From Branchiostoma belcheri (lineage: Eukaryota; Chordata; Leptocardii; Amphioxiformes; Branchiostomatidae), in assembly GCF_001625305.1 (NCBI RefSeq), contig NW_017803713.1, forward strand, positions 830,103-894,102: DNA of 64,000 nt, read 5' to 3'. Made by a program: the position numbers and the translations under genes. Positions 1 to 15,100 of the stretch are shown piece after piece. Position 1 is the first letter of the stretch. Each line of letters begins with the position of its first letter. The notes under the pieces were generated by a model that was not told the DNA's origin, ran no database searches, and saw only the letters and a list, made by a program, of their open reading frames with translations.

Positions 1-2
1 CG

Positions 3-194
3 TACTTTTACGCCAACAACTCGGACAAGATCAAGTCGCCCGTGGCGTCACTGAAGTTCAGAAGTGATTCAGGTCCGGTTGAGGTCAATGACCTGCAAGT
101 TCCTATTGACGTCATGATGCCGCAGAAACCAGGTACTGTGGTGGTGCAGACAGAGCGCGGGGAGACCTCGCCGACTGGACAGGACGTCATGTCG
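3..194 (+). CDS. Polycystin-1-like exon (GAIN region)
   Basis: Open from the window edge and ends phase 0 at donor TCG|GTGAGA. It encodes ASLKFRSDSGPVEVNDL..., the pre-GPS region. The exon may begin before the window. Confidence 0.8.
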
Positions 195-3100
195 GTGAGA
201 AAATACTTGTATTACTGTAACTGCAGTACATATATCTTCATTCACTGTAAGAGCATTTACATTACACAATTAAATTAAATGCATTTTCAGGAGAGTCCCG
301 TATGAAAACTTTCGCAGTCATTACAGATCTTCAAACCTTCTTGGTAGTCTATTCTTTCAAAGTTTGCTTGAGACTTCCACGGTATTACAATCCATTACGA
401 CGAAAGTGACCATGATGTTCTTTCTGCAACTCTCATGATTGAAATTTAACCTGCCTAGACTGAGCTTTTTCAAGGGATCCGTGGGAATATTTGCTAACAA
501 TATTTTAGGGAAGTTTGGTTTCCCTAACGTAAGCCGTTCTGATGCTATCTGACATCAAGTTGGCGATGGCACTTTTACCCCCCACCCCCACCAGTCTAGA
601 TAGTGTTAAGTCTCACATGCGACCAGCGACATGTACGAGGGTGGATCAAAAAGTTATCGGCCTCACCTAGAAAACGTCGTGGCAGAAAAAAATTTCTTAC
701 ACTATGTTTCAACATAGTCCCCTCTAACTGCAATGCACTTGGTCCAGTGATGTTCCGGGTTTGTTTTCCCCTTGTGGAAGAAGGTTGAATCTGGAGCCCC
801 CAGATAGGGCTCACCCGCACTGATGACGTCATCATTACCATAAAAACGTTGACCACGTAAGTGGAACGTCAGTTTAGGAAATAGGTAGAAGTCCGAGGGT
901 GCTAGGTCAGGTGAATTGGAAGGGTGGGGTTAGACTTCAAAGCCAAATTCGTTTGCTGCTGTCACTGACCCCTATGCTGTGTGGACAGGTGCATTGTCAT
1001 CACGCCAGCTCGGTGCTTTCCTCTCCTTATCTCTTTGATCGTTGTCCTCAACTGTTGCTATTCTGTTAAATAGTACTCCCCATTGATGTTTTAACCTATT
1101 CACAGGTATTCAGTCATGATTACTCCCTTGCTGTCCCAGAAAACAGAGACAAAACCCCTGTCAACGGATGAAACTCGATAAAACTTCTTGGGGGCCGGGA
1201 AACATTCTTCATTCATTGTTTGTTCTGTTGTTTTGATTTGGGGTGAAAGTGGTGAAATCATGTCTCATCTTGGGTGAAAAATATTTTGAGGTAATTGCAT
1301 GGATTGGACTGAATTCGTTCCTTGAAATGTCCAGCTTGTTTAACTTCTGATGTTCAGAAAACATTCTAGGCACCCACCTTACAGACAGGTTGCTCATCCC
1401 CAGGATGTCTGACAAAACATTGTGAACAGAGCCACAACACAGGCTAAAGACTCTGCTACATGTTGGACAGTCTCACATCTGTCATTTACTACCATGTGAT
1501 GGATGGCCTCAACTGGATTGTCCATGGTGCTGATTTGTGGCATCCTGACATATGTTCATTTTTGGTTCTCACCTTGCAGCGCTTGTAGCTAGCAACCCAC
1601 TTCTTTATAGTTGAATAAGAAGGAGAGTCATCACCAAGTGTCCTGACCATGTTTTCATGGATTTCCTTACGAGAAATCCCTCTTTATCGATATACATGAT
1701 CACAGCACACGCTTCTGTTGCGGCCATTTTGTGATTTTGCCCTCACCCGCCCCATTTTCACGGGGCGTCACGTGCTAACTAATGAATACAGAAATTTGAA
1801 TTTTTGTGTGCAGTGATGTAAGACATCATAGTATACAGTTATACTAAAGAATAGGAGTTTGCCCTTTATTTTCTAGGTGAGGCCGAGAACTTTTTGATCC
1901 ACCCTCGTACATGGACTAAGAACATTAACATCAACTTTAACAGTTTCGCTGCTGATCAGCGGAAACTGACATCAACGTCAGCATTTAAAAACAGACTCTA
2001 GATACTGTGCCTGTACTGTAACTGAGTTGTACATGTATATAATGTTGTGTTCAATTTGTAACTTCAAGTTATGAATGTATGTTTTGATGTATTTGCCCAG
2101 GGGTACCTGAAAATCAGATCAATGGATCTGAGGTATGCCCTAGTAAAATAAAGAAAACTTGAAACTTGAAACATGTATTTTCAGGTACATAACTTCACCA
2201 TTACTGAAGGTGCCAGCTCCGTCCATGTCACCGTCACACCTGACGTGGAAGGAATACCACTCCGTTTGTTTCTCGGTATCAACAGCGCCCCCTCCCGAAA
2301 GGTATTTCGCAAGGCAATGTCCATGCCGTCGGCGGTCGGTTCACTGTACTCCATTCCATTAGGAAACAACTCTTACCTTCGACCAGATCCTTTCCAGTGG
2401 CTGCTGCCTGCTAGTGACTTGGGACTTACCGGCTCCGAGCAACTTTTTCTTGGTAAATAACAAGTATATCCTTTTGAGGCCGACGCCCATTTTCATCTCG
2501 CATAGCGCCTGAACGGCTTGCACTAGAACCGTCAAATTTGGTGACTTCTCCTAAAATTTATTTAAATAGAGTTAAGTCTAGTCTTTTTGACCTAGCAGTG
2601 CTGCAAAAATACAATATTGCGTTGCAAGAATTTAGGGTACAAGATAAATGTTAACATTGGAAATAACAGTTGACATGTCTTTCCAGTGGTAACAATTTAT
2701 TATTGTATTATTACTGTACTTTTATTAGCTTCTTTTAATTTCTAGGTACCTTTGCAAGCCTCACCCCACCCGAGCCAACCTCAACCCCATTTATGTGTTG
2801 ATACTGTAATAATCATGAATTGATATGCATACATAGTAACCTTGATCCGTCGTGTAATTATCATAATATTACATTCAAAATAAAGACATAGTCAAGGAAT
2901 TTTTTTTCATCTGATCACAAAATTGTTCTTTTTCTAATCGCAAGTACAGCCGGCTTTGTGATAATGGCATGCTCTTCATATCTTTACTTTCCCCCTTTCA
3001 GGAGAGATAACATATGTTTAATAGGGTTTCTTCTTTACTTAAGGCGTGGACCACGAGCCTTTTACAGATGACATCGACACCAACGATGACACAGTGATTT

Positions 3101-6100
3101 GGGGTGATTTGTCAAAAGCGTTGGAACTGGGATATGGTGGAGTAAACTTCACCATGAACTACACACTCCAGATCTTCACCTCCGCCTGTCTTTTCTTCGA
3201 CAACGATCAACAACTGTGGAGTACCGAGGGATGTGAGGTACGCATGTGGTACTAATCATCAACAAAATATTCTAATGTTCGCAATAATTTAATATATCAT
3301 ATTAAAAGCAATGTTATCATCAACGTTACACAACAGCTGTTGATAGACAACAGACACGCCACGGGTGTGTCGAATCATTTTATTTCGTTAGGCCACAACA
3401 CATAAATTTTATGGATGACATCCACGCCCGCATTAATTTTCGTCTGATTTTGAAAAAAAAAACAAGAAAATGTGTTGCCTTCTGACATTAGTCAACATGC
3501 CGAAAATGGGCAAAGGTGTCTGTTGCCATGCCGAAAGGTGGATGGCAGAGAGGAGACAAGAAAAGGCTCTGATTTAATGTTTTGTTTCTTACTTTGATGC
3601 AGTGATATGTGATGCTGGCTGCGTATATGTGATGTTCCTACTGAATCAAAACCATTTGTACAATGATTAAGTCAAAATTTTACATTGTAGGAGCCTTGTT
3701 TTTTTCGGCCCACCTTGTTTTTTTTTCGCCCGCTCGCAGTAGACTTGGAGGATGCCATCCATAAAATTTACTTGCTGTAGCCTTACCTGGAAATACAGAT
3801 ACGAAGAAAACAAATCATAGATTTAAAAGCTAAGCCATATACCTAAGAACTAAGAAATAATTCAAATTCACCGCGAGTTGCGGCTACGAACATACAAACA
3901 TGACCGGAAACAACACCTTCCCAATCTTCTTTCAAAAAAAAAATTGAGAACAAACGGGTCAGCATATCAGAGTAAACGTTCGTAAAACACGTCCTCTGTC
4001 AGCTTAAAGAGGTTATGAGGAGCAGATCGTTTGATTGGCTATAAGTAATTAAGTAGTAGGCTTGTAGTCACGAGGGCCAACAAGGAGGCTACGTCACCAT
4101 CATAGAAACTACTTTTAGTCACCATGCATCAGTTACTGACGGTGGATAGCTAAGTTATCGTTTATCTCTTTTATATTATCCTCTAGGTTGGTTCATTGAC
4201 GACCACTACATTGACCCACTGCCTGTGTGACCATCTCACCGCGTTCGGCTCCGACTTCCAGTTCTTCGTGGCGCCGAACTCCCTGAACATCCTGGAGGCT
4301 CTGGAAGGGTTTACAAACATCATGGACAACCCGTCGGTTGTCATCACCATCGGAGTCCTGTTTGGACTTTATCTTCTGATTGTGATATGGGCAAGAAGGG
4401 AGGACAAAAAAGATGGACTAAAGGTAAAGGGCATTCTTGACAACCACAGCTTAAAAGATTAAGAGTAAAACTAGAAAAGCCGACATTTGCTTGGGAGCAA
4501 ATGCAGCAGATGGCTTCACCACATCCCCCGTTCCAAAAATGGATCTATAAAACAATGGCTGCCAATAGTGTATACATCTCCCCCAATGGAATCTGGAATC
4601 TAACCCAAAAATGGCAGAGATGAATCCATTTAAAGAAATGGCAGAAGGAGAAGAAGGAGAAGGAGAAGGAGAAACACGAGGGAACACAATATGTCTTCAC
4701 CACTTTGTGGTGAAGCCATAATAAGCAGCTCAAAAGAAAGAAAATAATTTAAGTGCTCCCCGATAAGCTAGTTCTCGCAAATTAAATACAGTGTGTCCGA
4801 AAGGTGTCCGAGAGGACACCTGTCGGAATTGGATACCTTAGAACTGCCACGTCCATTTTTATATAGTTACGACCCTGCCCCAGGAGGACAACTGCCTTCC
4901 CCAACAAGAGGACACTTTTTTTGTTCGAACTCCACCATGCCATCGATCTTGTGCCCTTTGGAAAGGCACTTTACACGACTTCCTTTACTTCACTCAGGTG
5001 AAAATGAGTGTGCCAGAATGATCGATTATCATGGTGGTGGGCATTGAAAAGAAAACCAAACCAAACAAACATTGATGATTCTAGCTTAGTTCGTTATAGT
5101 TAGAGTAAAACAATACCTGATCCAGCTGATTCTTTTTGTTGATGAATGATTTTACTGTACTCATAGCTAAGTTTCCTATGCGTACATTTTTTTTCTCTCA
5201 TTACAGGTGGGTGCTACAGTGTTGGAAGGGTCGAATCGAGGCAGACATACATACGAAGTTATGGTTTACACCGGGACCCGAGCCAACGCTGGGACCAGTG
5301 CAGAGGTAGGGCATAAGTGTTTATAATGTATTGATCTGAGCGTAGTAACAATTAAAACATTGGCGCAGTCATTATCCAAAAAGCAGATAAAGAATAATAA
5401 AGAGGTTGTAAAGCGAACATATGTCAGGTTGCAGATTGCAATCTATCAGAATATGGCGACCAGGATATGTGCCACTAGAATTACTGACAATACTTCTAAG
5501 TAGAAAGCCCCGACCGATTTTTTTGGCGACGTTTAAGGAAGGAGCCTAATGGTACAGAATTGTGTGCAATTCGCAAGAATTCTAGGAATTGTACAGGCAT
5601 TTTGTCTACAGGCAGGCAATATCCACAGGGATGTCTCCCAGCTCGCCATCGCAATGTTTGTTTTCATTGCCAGTCTTGTCTGAACATTGGGATATTCGTT
5701 TCATGTCACCTTTAAGACCAATGGCTGATCGAGATGTACAAAAGGAGGACCATCCCTACACAATTTAACATCTTGATCGTGATCTCTGTCGACCCAGACT
5801 CAGATTGGAATCTCTACTTGAAGGATCTGCTATTCTTCAAGATTGTATTCGCTACACTGATATCTGTATGTCCATGTCCCGCAGGTGTTCCTGGTGCTTA
5901 GAGGAGAGTTGGGTCAGTCTGTTCCGTATGTGTTGGAAGACAAAACCCGCATTACGTTCAAGCAAGGCGCTGTAGACACGTTTGTGGTGACGTCAGACTT
6001 TCATCTGGGTCCAATATATGCCATCCATATTTGGCACAATAACATCGGCCCTGACCCGTCTTGGTAAGGGTTTTCTCTCGCCGAGTTATAGCATTTCATA

Positions 6101-9100
6101 CTGAATGTTTTGGTTTTATGGCATTCGAACTATATTGGTTCTGTAGATATTCTATTTTATGATAGCTTAGAAAGTGTCAAATTTGAATGTGCTCTTGGAA
6201 AGGAACTTAAAGTCGGTTTGAAGTATTTTCATGCAATGGTACAAATGTGGAAATATTATTGTCAATTTCCAATGAGTATGTCATGAATGACATAGGTATC
6301 TTGACCAAGTCATCATTACTGACGTCCAAGATGATGATAAGCACACGTTCCTGTGCAAAAGGTGAGTTTGCCGGTGTGTTTTTAGCCTAGGATACAAAAA
6401 ACCACATTTTCTATTCTGTAACATAATTTATTGTTCAAACTTGCAGTCCTAATCGGGTTTGAATTTCAAATCCATATAAATATATGAACGACATTAAAAC
6501 GACATATCATATGAGAAAACTTTCTTGCACGACAATTGCACATCGTACAATGTATGGCAAACAACATAAAGAGAGTAACAAACAATAAAATAAATGTGTT
6601 GAGTAAGACCTAATGACGAATAAAACCTAACATATCTATACCATAATAAGGGATAGCACAAGTCTTCGATAAAGTGTTACAGTCGAGTGGGCATATCAAC
6701 GGAGGCGTTCGAATGAGTCTTTTTAATGTTTGAAGATGATTTTACAATACACATAGCTTGTTTCATCAAGTAGGTCTGTACTTCGTATTGCCTCTGTCTG
6801 TTTCCCATATAATATTTTTTGCATAATGATATGATTGGTGACCTTGTTTTCCATTATATAATAATATAACAGCTGGCTGGCAGTAGAAGAGGGAGACGGG
6901 AAAGTGGACCGTGTGCTGTATAAGGCAAGTCACGACGATCTGATCCGCTTCGGTCGTCTTTTCTCCACTAAAACTTCCAAGGACTTCCGAGATGAACATC
7001 TGTGGTTTTCCGTGATTGGTCGGCCAGCAACAAGGTAGGAGTTCATTCATCATGAACCTTCAAGTTGGTTGACGTACATTCGATCTATAGCTATGTATAC
7101 TGCTACTTCTACTACTACAACAACTGTGCAGTTACTATTACCACTACTGCTACTACTACTACTACTACTACAACTGCACAGTTACTGTTACTGCTACTAC
7201 TTCTACTACAACAACTGTACAGTTACTACTACTACTACTACTACTACTTCTACTACTACAACTGTACCATTACTACTAATACTACTTCTACTACTACAAC
7301 TTTACAGCTATATATACTGCTACAACCACTTCTACTACTATCACTACTATTACTACCACAACTTGGAGGATTATATACTTTTATGAACAATCGTTGATTG
7401 ACCTCTCCTAGTAACTTGTACCAATATGTTCATAACTGTATGCTGTATATATGCTCATATAACATACAAAGGATATGACGATGTTTTTGGAGATAAGGTA
7501 AATGATAGCAGCTTGCATAAGTGTATTTAGAACTGTTAGAGCAATTATAATTGCCTCTCTCTCTCTCTTTCTCTCACTCTCACACTCTCTCTCTCTTTCT
7601 TTCTCTCTCTCACTCTCCTACGATGGATACGATGGAATTAATAATGATCTGGGTTTTTTTCAGTCCCTTTACCCGAGTGCAGCGCGTCTCCTGCTGCCTG
7701 TCTCTGCTGATGTGTACGATGCTCACCAACATCATGTTCTTCGGCCGGGGTGACGCTTACCAGAAGCCAGCTCCAGTCTACATCCTGGGGTTCCAAGTAC
7801 AGTTTCCCATCTCCTGGGGCGAGGTACGAGCTGCACTAGCCTGACTAAGCCACCCCACTAGCAACAGCTTTTGACGCCGTTCAAAGTTAAAACTCTTGAT
7901 CCAACACAAGGGACATGTTCTCCCCTAAGGCGTTTGATTACGTCTACAAATATTCATTTTTCCCTTGCACTATCCGACAATAGAAGAGCCCCGGCAAAGA
8001 TGAAAATGAAGATCATTCACTCTGGTCTTCTTCAAAATACTGATCCATTGAGTTCTGGCTCGCGGGAGAAAGTTCTAGCTAAAAGCAATCAATGGTGTCG
8101 AATAAAAAAAATACCTTTTTCATGTAACTACCAAGTCACTAACAGCACAGATCGTTACCGCCAACATGACAGATCGTTACCACCAACACGTGTTATCCAA
8201 AGTATGTTTGTAATCATAGTGTTGGAAGCTGTATTTTTTTCATATATATCAGAGAATCCTGAGCTCCTGTTGATGCTTTAGTCAGAATTCTCTATAACAG
8301 CATTTTGAGAGATCGTTAATATTGCTAATGACCATACATATCAATCTGTAGTACGATCTCACGCCGGGTCCTTCTATGTTACAGATAATAATCGGTATCC
8401 AGAGTGCTCTGATGGTGATCCCCGTGAATCTGATCATTGTCCAGATTTTCCGGAATTGTGCGGCCAGACCTCCTAGGAAAATCAGCACTGGTAACGTTAC
8501 CTTTCTAATTATTTTCTATCTCCTAGGTAAGTCTGCATACTCATTACCGACTATATTATTATTAAGTCTGCTTCGTGCTGCATAAAAGTCACATGGGAGG
8601 GCTTTGCTCCTTCCAGCTCTTGGAACCATTTGTAAGTCATTATCCTAAAGATTGAATATACAAAATTCGGAATCGATGCTCTTCATGCACATGGGGTATA
8701 CGATGACAGTCATCATTATAATTAAAACATATAAAGGGACTTTGATTGTTATCTCAGCACTACCAAGTGCCTGTCCTTGCCTAGTCCTGAGCTAGGAGTG
8801 TCAAAATGTGACACCGGTGGACAAAACCACAAAGGAGCAAGAGGCTGCAAGAGTCTGATACCGAAGTCTCTTATAGTCCAAACCCATTAAATATGAGGTC
8901 CTCGTATTTGATGGGTTTGGACTATAAAAGACTTTGGTATCAGACTCTTGCAGCCTCTTGCTCCGTTGTGGTTTTGTCCACCGGTGTCACATTTTGACAC
9001 TCCTAGCACGTATTTCAACTGCTCCTTCCCCTGCTATCATGGTCCTTTGTAGCCTAGTTACCAAACCTATTATACATGTGGCTCCCGAGGCCTACAGCAA

Positions 9101-12100
9101 GCGCAAAGAGAATGTGCAAGTGTGCAATGAATGGATGAATGGATCGTTTCCTATATGCTTAATTTGCGTCCAATATAACCAAGACTGGAAACAAGAATGA
9201 AAACAAACATTGCCATTGCGGCGGTGGTTGCTGTTAGGGTTATTGTTTGCATGACTTTCAGGAAGACTTGGTACCTAGACAGATACAGTGCACTGAGTGT
9301 ATTGTGAACGAGCCCCGGGGTCACAGAAAGTAGGGCATCCGGCATCCGGGGCAGAGAGGTTCCAAAAGGTTTCCAGGAATGTGGGCATAGGATGTGAGTC
9401 AGAGACATGCCTGTTGACACTCCATTCCTGTGGACAAAATAAATGCCTGTACAATTCCTAGAATTCTTGAGAATTGCACTCAATACTGTACCACTAGGCT
9501 CCTCCCTGAGACGTCGCCAATAAAACACAGGCATATAAAATACAAATGACGCCCGGGACGTATTACGATCAAACACATTTTACAGTTGGTGTGCGGGGCG
9601 TGTCGAGGAGGGATCCTGGCGGCACACCCTCCCCAGTCATGTCCTTCAGCCGGGACGACCCTGCCTTCGCTCGCAGGTCAGGAGTCTACTCAGTGTCCTC
9701 GTCGACAGAAGGCGAGAACGCACGCACCACTACTGACGGCGGTTTAACAGTACAAACAGTCGTTTCAGTAGAAGAAGTTGAACCCCCGGAAGATACCGTC
9801 AGCAGTAGAGAAGAGGAAAGATACGACGCCTTAGGTTTATATGACTTTTCTGTGGTTACCTATAGTAAAACTCATGGGTATTCGTTACTCGTTATTTAAT
9901 AACCCCCAAGCAGATATTTTCGTGACTGCTGAGACAGGATCAAATTGTTCCGGTAGTGTCCAGGTGCCAGACAATTTGCCGATATCGCCCCTCAGGGTGA
10001 AGATTGTTTCATCTCGAATTTTCCATTTTATGACGACATGAGAAAACAATCATTTACCACCGTGTCCAAAATGCTCATGTACTTCCCCACCATTCCCTAC
10101 ACGTAAAACAATTTAACTACTAATATCAAAGAACCCACATATTATTGAAGAAGTGGGTAAATTCGTTCTCCATTGCCTAAAAAGAAGAAGCCAAACCCAG
10201 TAAAAGCTAGTATTATTTATATTGTAGAACAGATTATAACATTAGACGTAGATATAGATTCACACACCTTTGTATTTTCTTTTTTATGTTGTTTGTAACT
10301 CAGGCATGTATTGATTTTACAAAAAACTTTGTTATCTTCATACTTTGCATAACCCGACCGAGTTTAGTAGTTAAAGTGTTGAAAATCTATATCGTATAAT
10401 AGAAATAAATCTTGTTCTTGGTGATGATGCAGTTCTTAAAAATGCCCTACATCTTCTTTAAAAATAGGCAATGTTTTATCAATCTTCTGCAAGTACTTTT
10501 TTTGGTTTTCTTAGCAATTATATCATTCATTCTTGTATTACAGTGATGAAAAGTGACCTTTCCGTGAAAGTCGATCAACTGGCGAAGAATAAAAAGAGAA
10601 AGAAGCGTCTTTTACCATGGTGGTGTGTCTTCTTTGGTAAGAATTTGGTCATTATTAGTGTGTCAAGCTTGTCTGAAACAGTGATAATTGTAAGTTCACA
10701 AGTACCTTACATCCGCAGTCAAGGACTATATCTATGATAACTAGAGTTCCCGAGCTCATTCCTTCGCCAGATGATAGTAATCTTTATGACTGACAATTCG
10801 TAGATTATTCCCCCTGATTGTGAAAATAGGATGCTCATTATCATGAATTAAATCAATTTATCATATACCCAACCAAAGGACAGTCTTATATAAACGAACA
10901 ATGCCATTCTAGCATTTCCTTATAAATTTTGCAAATAAGGCCCTGGTTTGAAGACATTGTGTTTAGTGTTTACTGAACTTTCAAATGCAACAAGTATGAA
11001 ATTCAAGGCAGTTTTATCTTTTAGTATTCCAAAAATAAATAAAAAAAGAACTTATAAAAAATAAAGATAAAAAACTACAGGCAGTTACAATTACATAATT
11101 GTAAAATTTTCTCATTAATTATACAAGTTAAGTCTTCATTTACACAATTATTTTTTGCCTGTGTATGTCTCGTTTAACTTTTTTTGTATAAAATGCAGCA
11201 TGGCTCCTTGTGCTGGGTACCTGCGTCGTATCCTCGTTCTTCACCATGTTGTACGGGTTCGAGTACGGACGGAAGAAGGCAGAGGCCTGGGTTCTCACGT
11301 TCCTTACGTCCTTTGTCTTCGACCTGGCCATCTCTCAACCACTCAAGATCATCCTGCTAGGTTTCTTCTTCGCGTTGCTAATAAAAGTAAAACATTATCG
11401 CATTATCATAAAACTAACCACCACTTGAATTATAAAGTTGATGGAGACTGAGCGATTCAGCTTTTCAATTTCTGATGAGTTAATTTCTTTTTGAGTTGGA
11501 GAACAGTTTAATTTTTTTCACATAAAACTAACCATGTTTAACAGAATCCATTTGCCATTTGCAGTACGATGAAACAGTGACGTCTATAGCTGGGGCAAAG
11601 CAAGTCAGAACTATGTGCCATTTAGGGACTTGGAATTGTAAATGCAACCAATGCACAGAATTATATATTTGATCACACCTGGCAATGAAAACATACATTG
11701 CCATAGATAGGGTAGTGGAAAGGGTGATGTTAGGGTTATTGTTTGCATGGCACTGCCATATTATCATGATTTTGAGAAAACCGTGATACCCTACCCTTCC
11801 CGGGTATATAGTAAACGAGCCCCCGGGTCACAGAAAGGTCATGTAGGGAATCAGGCAGACAGGTTCTTCCAAGGGTTTCCAGGAATTCGGGCATGTCAAC
11901 AACCAGAGCTGGGAGAGATTCCTGTGGACATTCCATGCCTGTGGACAAAATGCCTGTACCATTCCTAGAATTCTTGCAAACTGCACACAATGCTGTATCA
12001 TAAGGCTCCTCCTTGGTACGTTGCCAAAAATGCGTCGAGATTAAGGGAACGAAACTTTCACGTAAGCGTTAACATGTGAGTAAAGGGCGAATTCTGTGCA

Positions 12101-15100
12101 TTGTGACCATTTCTTGTAGGAATACAATCTGAGACTTAATCGATCAAACTTTATTGCATAATACCCAAAATTTACATAGTCAGGAGGGAGGGGGGCATTC
12201 TCCCTAAATTTTGTTACAAAATTTTCAAAAAACAATAACACAGACAGTAACACAGAGATTACGAGATGACACAATTTTACACTTCTGTGATAATAGCGTC
12301 ATGACCCACAACTATGCATGTTATTATAGAGTATGATGGTATATAGTTCGATCACTGGCAGAGTCAGCCATTGTTAATTTGTGTCTTTCACTCTTTTTAC
12401 GGTGTTACACAGTTTCAGCATTAATTTTTTCAACGTTTTTATGATTTGTTGTCTTTTTTATCATACATCTCGTTCCACAAGACTGCCCATCCGGGCCCCG
12501 GTTTGGAAATGTTACCTCAGCACAAATAGCGGAGTTTTATGCTTACGATTGCCTTGTATCATTTTCTTTTTATTACCAAAGAAGCCTGATTCCCTGGAGG
12601 ACGATCTCTCCCCATCCCAGCTGCGTGATGATGAGGTGTTTCTTGGACTACAGGATGAACATGTTGGTTTATAATCATTTGTTACTTCCTCTTCTTATTT
12701 TATATTCATTATGATCACATACTATGGTTGCACCACTTCAATATTTTCAATTTCAACATTTCTCACAAGAAATGGCAACGGCATGCCCAAGTTTGTTCAC
12801 CTTTTTTTGCTGCTCTCAACGCAAGCACAAGGGCAATGGACATAGTCTTTGCCCAGGGCAAAAGATTGGTGGCGTGGTAGGATTCGAACTCGAGACCTCT
12901 TGGTTTCAAGTCGAACGCCCTGTCAAATCCACGATCTCAATTTCATATGAATTATTTAACCAAGTGGGACTAGTAGAAGAAGAATTGAAGAACTTTATTA
13001 ATCTAGTAATATTTATTGAACGACGGATGGAATACGTATGAACTTTAACAATCATTGAATGAATTTCTATTGTCTATAAAGTCTTCTGATCCCCATTTGC
13101 ACCATGGAGGATTTACAAGTACAATACATTAAAAACGCAATGTGCTTATTACCATTATCAGGCTATGCAAGCACACACAGAAAATACAAGTATGTATGCA
13201 TCAGTAAGCATTTTTTCCCTTTCCCTGCGCTTACAATTAGACATTTTTGTTTCAGACTAAACACAAATCCAAGAAGAAACATAAACCGACTGGACCTCCA
13301 GGAAAAGACAGACTTGCGGTTGCGAGAGAACAGCGGTTCATAGAACTGGGTCTGAGAGATGCGTGTTACGACTTTGTGTTCTACACCAGCTACATCATTC
13401 TTTTACTAGTCATAGCGAACGGGAGCAGAGACAGTTCCATGTATCACATGAACACCCACCTCTACAATACAATTGTTAATCCCTTTGCAAAGGTAAGAGT
13501 CTTTGTATGAGTTTTTTTTTAATCTTGATTTGTGTTTTTATTATAATAATACATGTTGACTTGTTATAGAAAATCACTAGAAAGTACAAATTGATACAGA
13601 CATGTTTTGGCGTTGCTTGTTAAATTCTCTCGTCAATCATCAGGCTCGTTGGAACGTAATTATGTTTACCGAAGGGAAACATATTGTTTTTACTCAGTTT
13701 CTTCCGCTTCTTCTTCTTCTTCTCCAAACAGTGACCTGTGACCTGACCAATGACATGATTTGTTGATGTCTGTCACCAGGGTGACAGGTGTTGGGTTACA
13801 TAATGTTGCAATTTTATGGTCTGCTCTGCTCCTTTTACCATACACTAGTAGTACATGTATGTGAATGTGTTTGAGTAAGAATTAACAGAGCAGACCATTT
13901 CCGAAGGTAAACATGATGGATTTGCTTCGCAAATGTTACTTCTCTAGTTTATAACCTGTTTTACGAATCTTTTTATCCCTTTATATTGTACAGTAATAGA
14001 TTTATTATTAGGATTAAGAGGGACATGCAGTGATTAGGAGAGAGAGGGGGAGAGAGTCAAAGCATAAAAAAAAGATAAAGTAGAAATATACAATCAACTA
14101 GAGAAGTAACATTTGCAAAGCAAATCCATCATGTTTACCTCCTGACATGGTCTGCCCTGTTAATTCTTAAACACATTCTTATACATGTACTACTAGTATA
14201 TAGTGAAAGGAGCAGAGCAGACCATGAAATTGCAACATTATGTAACCCAACACCAGTCACCATGGTGTCAGGCATCAACAAATCATGTCAATGTTTAGGT
14301 CACAGGTCACTGTTTGGAGAAGAAGAAGAAGAGGAAGAAACTGAGTAAAAACAATATGTTTCCTTCGGTAAGCATAATGAATACGTAAAAATGACAACTT
14401 CTCTTTGCTTTTTATATCAGATCAAAGATTTCGCAACGTTTTGGAAATTCGTCAGAGATCACGTCGTTTCAGATCTTCACGACGTGAGATGGTACAACGG
14501 AGACGGATTATACAGAGCGGGCTTCATGACTGATACAAGTTCCTTCCTCGTCGGACGTCCCCGGCTCCGCCAAATCCGAGTCCAGAAAGGTTTGTGCCAC
14601 ATATTATATACCTGACACATTTCTTCATTATTGGTCTTCATAGTGTGACGTACAAAAAATTATAGCAACAAGGATACTTGTAAGTTCGGAGTACAGAAGA
14701 CAGGCTGAAATCAATTTTGTGTTACATTTACTTTCTTTGTATTTTTTTTTCATGGGCTCCCTTTAAAATCAGCCGATTGAAGGTACCACCTATGTATCCC
14801 GAAGATCTATAAAATAGAATAAAAATACAAAAAATTAACATATAAGATATACACATTTCAGATATTGATATTTTCAACACTTTATTGAGAAAGTCTTGAT
14901 AACAGAGATCGTTTTAGTGTGACGGTTTTAGCTATGAGTCACCTGGCAGAAGTTTGACGTTTCAAACAAAAGGCTCCTGAAATCAATATCACCTATAATA
15001 TTAGTAAAACGCTGTCAATGTGACGTTGAGTGACTTGTTTACTTCCAGACGAAAGCTGTGATGTCCCCGCACCTTTGTGGAGGATGCTGACTGACTGTGA

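Noticed and set aside
7065..7397. Tyr/Thr/Leu-rich ORFs
   Set aside because: Translation of a trinucleotide microsatellite within an intron.
9546..9585. ATG at 9546 as a gene start for the Ser/Thr-rich segment
   Set aside because: The frame enters through an acceptor at 9584-9585 and fits the polycystin phase, so it is an internal exon.
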